Shown here piece after piece: positions 14,298-19,141 of a stretch of 19,141 bases of DNA. Position 1 is the first letter of the stretch. Each line of letters begins with the position of its first letter. The notes below the pieces were generated by a model. The model saw only the letters and a list, made by a program, of their open reading frames with translations, ran no database searches and had not been told where the DNA came from. Position numbers and translations under genes: made by a program. This stretch comes from CAZHZT01 sp964537285 (lineage in GTDB: Bacteria; Bacteroidota; Bacteroidia; Chitinophagales; Saprospiraceae): NCBI GenBank assembly GCA_964537285.1, contig CAZHZT010000111.1, forward strand, positions 1-19,141, given 5' to 3'.

Positions 14298-14442
14298 CAC
14301 AAAACAAAAATATAAAGCTATGAAAACTAAAACTAATTCTTTTTTTGAATATCAGCAAAAATGGTAAAACAATGCCTAAAAGTCAAGTATTACCTGATGT
14401 ATTTCTGATAAAAAGACGATGTAAGACGAATAACTTCTTTAA

Positions 14443-14518
14443 AAACATAAAAAGAGAACCCTCATAGCGCATATTGCCGTACGGCAATATGCGCTATGAG
14501 GGTTCTCTTTTTATGTTT
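14443..14518. terminator. Perfect 76-bp palindrome between convergent genes
   Basis: Arms of 38 bp (14443-14480 and 14481-14518) are exact reverse complements with no spacer. It sits 8 nt beyond the rpmA stop and 171 nt beyond the BatE-like stop, so it probably serves as a bidirectional terminator. The outer arm contains AAACATAAAAAGAGAACC, giving U-rich 3' tails on both strands. Confidence 0.7.
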
Positions 14519-14526
14519 CGATTGTA

Positions 14527-15294
14527 TTACTTAGGATCTTTCGGATCTTCTTCTTCTTCGGTATCGTTAGTTGACTCAGAAGCCTCTTCAGCTGCATCAG
14601 CTACTTCCTGAGCAGCTTCGCTAACTACTTCTTCCGTAGTTTCAGCTACTTCCTGAGCAGCTTCACTAACAGCTTCCGTAGTTTCAGCCACTTCCTGAGC
14701 AGCTTCGCTAACAGCTTCTTCCGTAGTTTCAGCCACTTCCTGAGCAGCTTCACTAACTACTTCTTCCGTAGTTTCAGCTACTTCCTGAGCAGCTTCACTA
14801 ACTACTTCTTCAGCTGTTTCGGCTACTTCCTGAGCAGTTTCACTAACAGCTTCTTCCGTTGTTTCAGCTACTTCCTGAGCAGCTTCGCTAACTACTTCTT
14901 CCGTTGTTTCAGCTACTTCAGCTGCAACATCAGCAGCAGGTTGAGTTGCCTGATCTCCATTTTCAGGAGTACTGACCACATTATCTTCAACAGGACTTGC
15001 TTGGATCATTTCTTTAGGAGCGACTGTTTCCTGAACAACTTCGAAAGGCTCTATTGAAATGAAAGTACGATTCAGACGTTTTCTACGAAAAACGATGATG
15101 CCATCTACAGCGGCATGAAGAGTAAAATCTTTACCCATGTAAACATTTTCACCAGCATAGAACTTAGTTCCTCTTTGTCTTACAATGATATTTCCGGCTC
15201 TGGCTACCTGGCCTCCATATAGTTTAACTCCCAGTCGTTTACTATTACTGTCGCGACCATTATCTGTACTACCGACCCCTTTTTTATGTGCCAT
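14527..15294 (-). CDS. rpmA: Large ribosomal subunit protein bL27 with a long acidic repeat tail
   Basis: Residues 1-85 are canonical bL27 (MAHKKGVGSTDNGRDSNSK, RLGVKLYGG, ARAGNIIVRQRGTKF, GENVYMGKDFTLHAAVDG, then RRKRLNRTFISI). Family proteins end here at about 85-90 residues. This one continues to 255 residues: a linker (86-123), then eight units of about 15 residues on the pattern AAQEVAETTEEVVSE (124-240; one unit is 14 long), ending in STNDTEEEEDPKDPK. There is no Lys or Arg from 95 to 251, so the tail is extremely acidic and Ala/Val/Thr-rich, probably helical. bL27's N-terminus reaches the peptidyl-transferase centre; its C-terminus is solvent-exposed, so the tail would project from the ribosome surface. 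It follows rplU by 38 nt, as usual. Confidence 0.95.
   Translation of the reverse strand: MAHKKGVGSTDNGRDSNSKRLGVKLYGGQVARAGNIIVRQRGTKFYAGENVYMGKDFTLHAAVDGIIVFRRKRLNRTFISIEPFEVVQETVAPKEMIQASPVEDNVVSTPENGDQATQPAADVAAEVAETTEEVVSEAAQEVAETTEEAVSETAQEVAETAEEVVSEAAQEVAETTEEVVSEAAQEVAETTEEAVSEAAQEVAETTEAVSEAAQEVAETTEEVVSEAAQEVADAAEEASESTNDTEEEEDPKDPK
14575..14925 (-). repeat. 45-bp tandem repeat array inside rpmA
   Basis: The coding DNA for residues 124-240 of bL27 is built of about eight 45-bp units (one of 42 bp), with near-identical third positions such as GCTTCTTCCGTAGTTTCAGC recurring on the plus strand. Low synonymous divergence points to recent expansion by slippage or unequal recombination with the frame retained. 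Confidence 0.85.
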
Positions 15295-15332
15295 GATTGA
15301 GTGATTTTTTTGTTAAGAATGCGTTTTGGCGA

Positions 15333-15644
15333 TTAGCCAGAAATACTATCGATTTTGATTTTCGTAAAACTTTGGCGGTGGCCATTTTTCTTTTTGTATC
15401 CTTTACGGCGTTTTTTCTTGAAAATGATCACTTTATCGCCTTTAACATGCTCCATAACGGTAGCATTAATTTTTGCTGCATTGATCGTTGGGTACCCGAT
15501 ACGAATTGCCCCATCGTTATCAATAAGATGAATCTGATCAAAATCTAATTGATCGCCTTCGGATGCAGCCAGCTGGTGGACGAAGAGCTCTTGCCCTTCC
15601 TCGACTTTAAATTGTTGACCAGCAATGGTTACAATTGCAAACAT
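15333..15644 (-). CDS. rplU: Large ribosomal subunit protein bL21
   Basis: The 103-residue protein has the bL21 features MFAIVTIAGQQFKVEEGQ, IGYPTINAAKINATVMEHVKGDKVIIFKKKRRKGYKKKNGHRQ and TKIKIDSI, and is of normal length (about 100-105). It binds 23S rRNA. It forms an operon with rpmA, 38 nt downstream. The TATCTTTG -7 box lies 34 nt upstream of ATG. No SD is seen, which is usual for this phylum. Unlike bL27 in the same operon, it carries no extension. Confidence 0.96.
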   Translation of the reverse strand: MFAIVTIAGQQFKVEEGQELFVHQLAASEGDQLDFDQIHLIDNDGAIRIGYPTINAAKINATVMEHVKGDKVIIFKKKRRKGYKKKNGHRQSFTKIKIDSISG

Positions 15645-15677
15645 TGTATTTAAATTTTAAATGACTTAAACGAGGCG

Positions 15678-15685
15678 CAAAGATA
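15678..15685 (-). promoter_or_regulatory. -7 box of the rplU-rpmA operon
   Basis: On the minus strand TATCTTTG is an exact TAnnTTTG match, 34 nt before the rplU ATG. Confidence 0.65.
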
Positions 15686-15986
15686 GTATTTGTTTGGGAA
15701 AAATAAAAGATAATTAAGGATAAAGTTTTTAGGCAATTTTCTTGTCTTTCTCCCTCCGATCAGTGAAAAAAAAATTAACTTTTTTTGAACAAATTTTACA
15801 AAAAATTATTATTTTTATACTGTGATTTTGATAGAGAGTTCAAATTACTTCTTGAGCGATTTGAGTTAAAAATATAGCGTCTCCTTTGTACTAATTCATA
15901 TTCAATACTGGGGACAAAGATTTGTTTTCATTTGGTTTTTTGGGGTTACACAGGGTGCAGCATTTTGCTGATACCCTGTTTTTTTT
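15686..15986 (+). ncRNA. Possible small RNA gene ending at an orphan terminator
   Basis: This stretch has no ORF worth reporting and is AT-rich. It ends on the plus strand in a strong intrinsic terminator (next entry), although no plus-strand gene lies upstream for 1.6 kb. A weak promoter-like pair, TTTG (15860-15863) and CTCCTTTG (15881-15888, only the TTTG half fits), would give an RNA of about 95-100 nt. The alternative is that the hairpin is just the 3' structure of the minus-strand protease mRNA. Confidence 0.25.
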
Positions 15987-15987
15987 A
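15950..15987 (+). terminator. Strong plus-strand intrinsic terminator with no upstream plus-strand gene
   Basis: ACAGGGT (15950-15956) pairs with ACCCTGT (15973-15979), and CAGC/GCTG extends the stem around loop ATTTT, followed by a run of T (15980-15986). The T-tract is on the plus strand only. The minus-strand protease stop (15985-15987) overlaps the tract, so the same hairpin follows that gene's stop. Confidence 0.6.
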
Positions 15988-17226
15988 TAATAACTTTTCT
16001 AGTCGGAATTGAACTTTAATGGTTTCCTCTCCGCGTTGAATAAGCAGCTTTATTTTTTTGCCAACCTTTTTTGAAAGTAGCTTGTCTACCTTGTCCAAGT
16101 CTAAGTATTTTGCTGATCTGCCGTTCATTTTTAATAAACGATCTCCGTTTCGAATGCCGGCCTTGTATGCGGGCCCTTCTTTATAGATAATGTAAGCTTT
16201 GTAATGGTTTAATTGTGGGCCCGTAGCCAGCACCTGCATACCGCTTAGGTTATACCGGATATTGATGGGCTTTTTGCGTTTAAGTTTAAAAAATGCACGA
16301 GCGTTGAGATAGTCAAAGGTGATATTATAATTTTTCAAGATGGGGTTTCCAATAATGCCGGTTTGAATGCTGTCTTGTTTTTCATTCTTAAGCATTGTTT
16401 CCGAGTAGCTGACAAAGTTAACTGGGAGGTTATTCCAGTTTCTGCCAGGGAGTTGGAGGCTAAAGATTTTGCCAATAAAACCTTTTAAAGCACCACCGAG
16501 TCCAAACCCAAAGTTTCCGGGAATTAAGTTTGTAGGCGCTTCCCTTTGTTCCAGCTCAAAAGCATCGAAGAGGAGAGCAATAGAAGAGCCACTATCGAAA
16601 AGAAGCTGAACGGGTATATTCTGATTGGGCTGATAGGAAAAGTAAGTCTTTAAATACGGTTTATTTTTGATCAGTTCAATTGGATACGCAGGTTGATTTT
16701 TAGGAGCTTTGAAATCAGCATGTTTTTGGATGATGATTTTCTTTTTCTTGTAGTTAATTTCAAAGACTTGATATTTGAAAAAAGCAGCACCAAAAATTCC
16801 TGCAATTTTTTCACCTACTTTTTCTCCCAGATTAAAAGGAGCGTCCTCCAATGCCAGCAAGTGTTGGTATTGAGCTTTTAATTTACCAATTGTAAGTTCA
16901 ATATTCGTGGCCAGGTTAGCCGTTAGTGGAATCCGCTGATCGGCACCAAAAATCTCAAAGCTCCGGGTAAAGTTGAGGTTCAGAGATTCGATGTAATCTT
17001 CATCCGTTATCAGAATGTGTTGAGCTCCTGTATCAAAAATAAACTTTGCGGGAGGAGCCCCGTTGACCTGTATATCAATCAGGATTAAATTGTTCTTATA
17101 CTCAAAAGGGATCTTTATTTTTGATTTATCGGAGGGGAAAAATGATCCAAGCTGCCCATGTATATCAAGAGGATAAGAGAGGATAATGGTTAGTAATATA
17201 AATGTGTAGGCTCTAAACGATTTCAT
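15985..17226 (-). CDS. Retropepsin-like aspartyl protease with C-terminal PDZ domain
   Basis: The 413-residue exported or lipoprotein-like protein has a hydrophobic N-terminal signal (1-24, ending DIHGQ). It has two aspartyl-protease half-domains, one with FIFDTGAQ (Asp65-Thr-Gly) and one with LLFDSGSS (Asp211-Ser-Gly), and then a PDZ domain (about 325-410: YKEGPAYKAGIRNGDRLL, KMNGR). Duplicated DTG/DSG halves in one chain make an internal pseudo-dimer, and a PDZ is a common partner in Bacteroidetes. Substrate is unknown; it probably acts in the periplasm or envelope. ATG 17226 is chosen because the frame upstream starts only at TTG 17274 and MKSFRAYTFILLTIIL is a typical signal start. The stop overlaps the T-tract of the terminator at 15950. 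Confidence 0.85.
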   Translation of the reverse strand: MKSFRAYTFILLTIILSYPLDIHGQLGSFFPSDKSKIKIPFEYKNNLILIDIQVNGAPPAKFIFDTGAQHILITDEDYIESLNLNFTRSFEIFGADQRIPLTANLATNIELTIGKLKAQYQHLLALEDAPFNLGEKVGEKIAGIFGAAFFKYQVFEINYKKKKIIIQKHADFKAPKNQPAYPIELIKNKPYLKTYFSYQPNQNIPVQLLFDSGSSIALLFDAFELEQREAPTNLIPGNFGFGLGGALKGFIGKIFSLQLPGRNWNNLPVNFVSYSETMLKNEKQDSIQTGIIGNPILKNYNITFDYLNARAFFKLKRKKPINIRYNLSGMQVLATGPQLNHYKAYIIYKEGPAYKAGIRNGDRLLKMNGRSAKYLDLDKVDKLLSKKVGKKIKLLIQRGEETIKVQFRLEKLL

Positions 17227-17403
17227 TTGGCCGAAATTAGGATTCACTATCAAAATGTCGTTATCAATTCCCAAAGTCTATGGACTTGTAATTTTCGATG
17301 ATACTTCATTTTTACAATCGACTCTCATTGGTTGAATATTTCGACGATCAGTATTCGATTTCCGAAGCGCTCCTCCTAAATATAAGGAATTTTCGGCTTT
17401 AAA

Positions 17404-17545
17404 AACAAAAAACAATTTATGCCGCTACGCGGCAGTATTTTCTATTGAGGCGCACCGAAAAGGTGTTTTGGCTTTGCCAAAACACCTTTTCGGTGCGCCT
17501 CAAAAAAGAATTTTCGCGCCGTAGGCGCGTTTCTTTATTTAAATG
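17404..17545. repeat. Three-hairpin palindromic element D
   Basis: The centre is a perfect 28-bp hairpin (17445-17472 with 17476-17503, loop TTT). The flanks are imperfect complements of each other, and each contains its own small hairpin: GCCGC-TAC-GCGGC (17421-17433) and CGCGCC-GTA-GGCGCG (17515-17529). The segment lies between two minus-strand genes, 20 nt from the stop of the DUF937 gene. The rest of the 17227-17565 gap (17227-17403) is featureless. It probably acts as a 3' structure for the DUF937 gene. Confidence 0.6.
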
Positions 17546-17565
17546 AAAATCGTTTTATAGGCACT

Positions 17566-18753
17566 TTAAGTCTGAATAGAAATAGCAATATCTTCATTTG
17601 GATTATCTGATTTATTAGTTTGAGTTTTTATCCTATTCAAGGGGACACCATTATCAAAGAAAAACCTTTTAATAATTAAGGCTCGTTGATTCGCAATTTC
17701 CTCCTTTTCATTTAAACCCGTAATGGTTAATTGGGTATTTTCAAAAGCGCCTATAATTTTAGCAAGTGCTGTAAGGTTATTGAGTGCTGTTTCATCAATG
17801 ACGGTTGGTTCAGCTTCTGAGAAGACATCTCTTACTGAAAAAGCGGCTGTTTTTCCTTCTCTAAGCTTATTGACGATCTGTACGGCCAAAGAATTTTCTA
17901 TGGTTCGAATGGTTTTGCCGTTAGGAAGTCTTACCTGAATGGTGTCTTTTGCAGCTTGATCGCGCAATTTTTCTCTTGATGATTTTCCGTCCGTCGTGTT
18001 GTCGTCGAAGCTTTGGGGGATTTCTTTGGGAACAGATGTAGAAGTATCTGAAGAGGAATCACCGGAGTTTCGATCGAGCATAAATAAAATAATGAGCAAT
18101 AATATCACAATCGCTACTAATGGTCCCCACCGTTTTAATAAAGTGGCCCATAAAGGAGATCCTTTAGAGCTTTTGTCGTCGGGCTTATTGTCATTGGTCC
18201 CTAATTCATTAAAGTTCAGAAATAAAGAGAGGTTGTGTAAATCCCCCGGGAATTCAGATTGAACGATGGGAATTTGGCTTTTCAGTAATTGAGTTAACTC
18301 CGTGCTGGAATACTGGTTTTTATTAACGATACCTCCCAGATAATCCATCAACAAAGGGCCCGTAGTTACGAGCGTGAAAATGGTCTCATGCCTTTCCATT
18401 TGGCCATAAGTAGAAAGCATTTCAATAACAAGGTTTTCCTTATCATCAAGAAGGGTATGCAGTAAGTTGTGGCCTTTTTCTGTGAGGGTTTGGGTGCGAT
18501 CCCCACCGCTAAGGAGTTCGGCAAGTTGAGAAGATAGCTGGCCGTCAAAGTTTTCCTCTTTGATCAGTTCAATCAATCCTTGCGCTCCTTCATCTGTTTG
18601 GCTTAGTTGAGCTAATCGCCCCAGGAAGATTGGAAGCGTAGCTTTAGAAACCTGTTCAACAGTGGAGGTTTCTCTGTTGAGTAAATAGGCAGCCCCTGGC
18701 CAGTAATCCTTTCCTATGGTTTCACAAAAGTTTTCTATAATATTGATGGACAT
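17566..18753 (-). CDS. DUF937 protein with membrane helix and degenerate OmpA-like domain
   Basis: The 395-residue protein has an N-terminal mostly helical DUF937-type region (about 1-180, with LLSGGDRTQTLTEKGHNLL and TGPLLMDYLGG), a basic stretch and one membrane helix (about 211-227: PLVAIVILLLIILFML), an acidic/Ser-rich linker, and a C-terminal OmpA-like domain (about 280-395). The latter keeps LTALAKIIGAFENTQLTITG and NQRALIIKRFFFDNGVPLNRI but lacks the GHTD-type peptidoglycan-contact Asp (it reads TGLNEKEE). It may therefore have lost peptidoglycan binding. DUF937-OmpA fusions are known in Bacteroidetes, without a known job. Element D follows its stop; a boxA-like element lies 33 nt upstream of the start. 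Confidence 0.78.
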   Translation of the reverse strand: MSINIIENFCETIGKDYWPGAAYLLNRETSTVEQVSKATLPIFLGRLAQLSQTDEGAQGLIELIKEENFDGQLSSQLAELLSGGDRTQTLTEKGHNLLHTLLDDKENLVIEMLSTYGQMERHETIFTLVTTGPLLMDYLGGIVNKNQYSSTELTQLLKSQIPIVQSEFPGDLHNLSLFLNFNELGTNDNKPDDKSSKGSPLWATLLKRWGPLVAIVILLLIILFMLDRNSGDSSSDTSTSVPKEIPQSFDDNTTDGKSSREKLRDQAAKDTIQVRLPNGKTIRTIENSLAVQIVNKLREGKTAAFSVRDVFSEAEPTVIDETALNNLTALAKIIGAFENTQLTITGLNEKEEIANQRALIIKRFFFDNGVPLNRIKTQTNKSDNPNEDIAISIQT

Positions 18754-18776
18754 TAGGCGTTCGTTTTTCTTGACAA

Positions 18777-18910
18777 TGATTTTTAGTTCTTTGACATAAA
18801 TTGTGGATAATGGAACTTCAAAATGATCATCCTTTCAGCCACAAGGGCATTCAAGGCTTATCATTTTGAAGTTCCACACAATTTGTCAAAGAACGTGATT
18901 TTTTAATAAT
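18777..18910. mobile_element. MITE-like palindromic element with boxA-like ends (copy 2)
   Basis: The 109-bp core (18786-18894) starts GTTCTTTGACAT and ends TTTGTCAAAGAAC. Arms of about 38 nt pair imperfectly, and the centre continues to pair (ATGAT/ATCAT, CCTT/AAGG, GCC/GGC). It is flanked by T-rich direct sequences, TGATTTTTA on the left and TGATTTTTTA on the right, perhaps a target-site duplication. It is homologous in its outer arms to the element at 5044-5138. It lies just upstream of the DUF937 gene. Confidence 0.6.
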
Positions 18911-19141
18911 TACAAAATAACTAACAACTTCTACAGTTGCAATTTGTAAAAGTATTTAAATTTGACCCTGTTTCCAATATATTAACGTCAATAGTTGTGG
19001 TTTTTTATAAAAAATGATTCATTTTTGTTAAAAGAAAATTAATTTAATTTTTACATTGAAGTAATTTGTGGGTTCTGTATGATTTTATTTGGTAAATATT
19101 TATAAAAAATCTTTATATTTTGCTGCTGATTAATGCTTTAT
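18911..19141. other. AT-rich intergenic right end; possible promoter for a gene beyond the window
   Basis: No ORF is visible. The sequence is very AT-rich. TATATTTTG at 19114-19122 is a near match to TAnnTTTG (one extra T), with a TTTG about 20 nt upstream that could act as -33, so a rightward gene outside the window may start from here. Low confidence. Confidence 0.25.

Noticed and set aside
14575..14925. CRISPR or VNTR outside coding sequence
   Set aside because: The 45-bp direct repeats keep the rpmA reading frame throughout and have no spacers.
15297..15548. 83-codon plus-strand ORF over rplU
   Set aside because: Antisense of rplU, which is a clear ribosomal protein gene.

Overview
The window looks like a chromosomal segment from a Bacteroidetes (Bacteroidota) bacterium, probably from the Saprospiria or a neighbouring lineage; the rank below phylum is inference. 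The evidence is as follows: promoter-like TAnnTTTG (-7) boxes lie just upstream of several genes; purine-rich Shine-Dalgarno sequences are essentially absent; and the gene families are typical of the phylum (DUF4293 protein, BatE-like TPR/SH3 protein, OstA-like protein, ExbB with a signal peptide followed by two ExbD proteins, GULO/ALO-type FAD oxidase).

Layout. 1-1575: the tail of an unknown gene, a nucleoside deaminase interrupted by an in-frame TAG, a decayed fragment, and rpsU (bS21). This stretch is bracketed by two related long-hairpin repeats (A and B). 1568-3176: a small membrane protein, tatD and tRNA-Ser(GGA). 3227-5670: a proton-motive-force energiser operon, exbB - 4-TM protein - exbD - exbD, with a palindromic element between the two exbD genes. 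5692-8423: two long hairpins, then a sterol-desaturase/AGMO-like oxygenase, hairpin element C, and an NAD-dependent epimerase. 8386-10454 (minus): a sugar-lactone-type FAD oxidase and a DUF4293 protein. 10551-14271 (plus): a DAO-family oxidase, an OstA-like protein and a BatE-like lipoprotein. 14527-15644 (minus): rplU-rpmA, where bL27 carries an extraordinary acidic repeat tail. 15985-18753 (minus): a retropepsin-like protease with a PDZ domain, and a DUF937-TM-OmpA-like protein.

The coding content is mostly housekeeping and envelope function: energised outer-membrane transport, LPS/envelope assembly, lipid or sterol modification, and ribosomal proteins. The unusual part is the intergenic space. 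It holds (i) a 166-189 bp hairpin family (A, B, C) whose stems differ but stay paired around a conserved apical core, which looks like a structured RNA or non-autonomous mobile element; (ii) a second family of about 95-109 bp hairpins ending in boxA-like GTTCTTTGACA; and (iii) six perfect or loop-only hairpins with arms of 27-46 bp and unrelated sequences, placed mainly at gene 3' ends. Several stop codons lie inside these structures.

All calls were made by eye from the sequence. No database search, folding or promoter computation was run.
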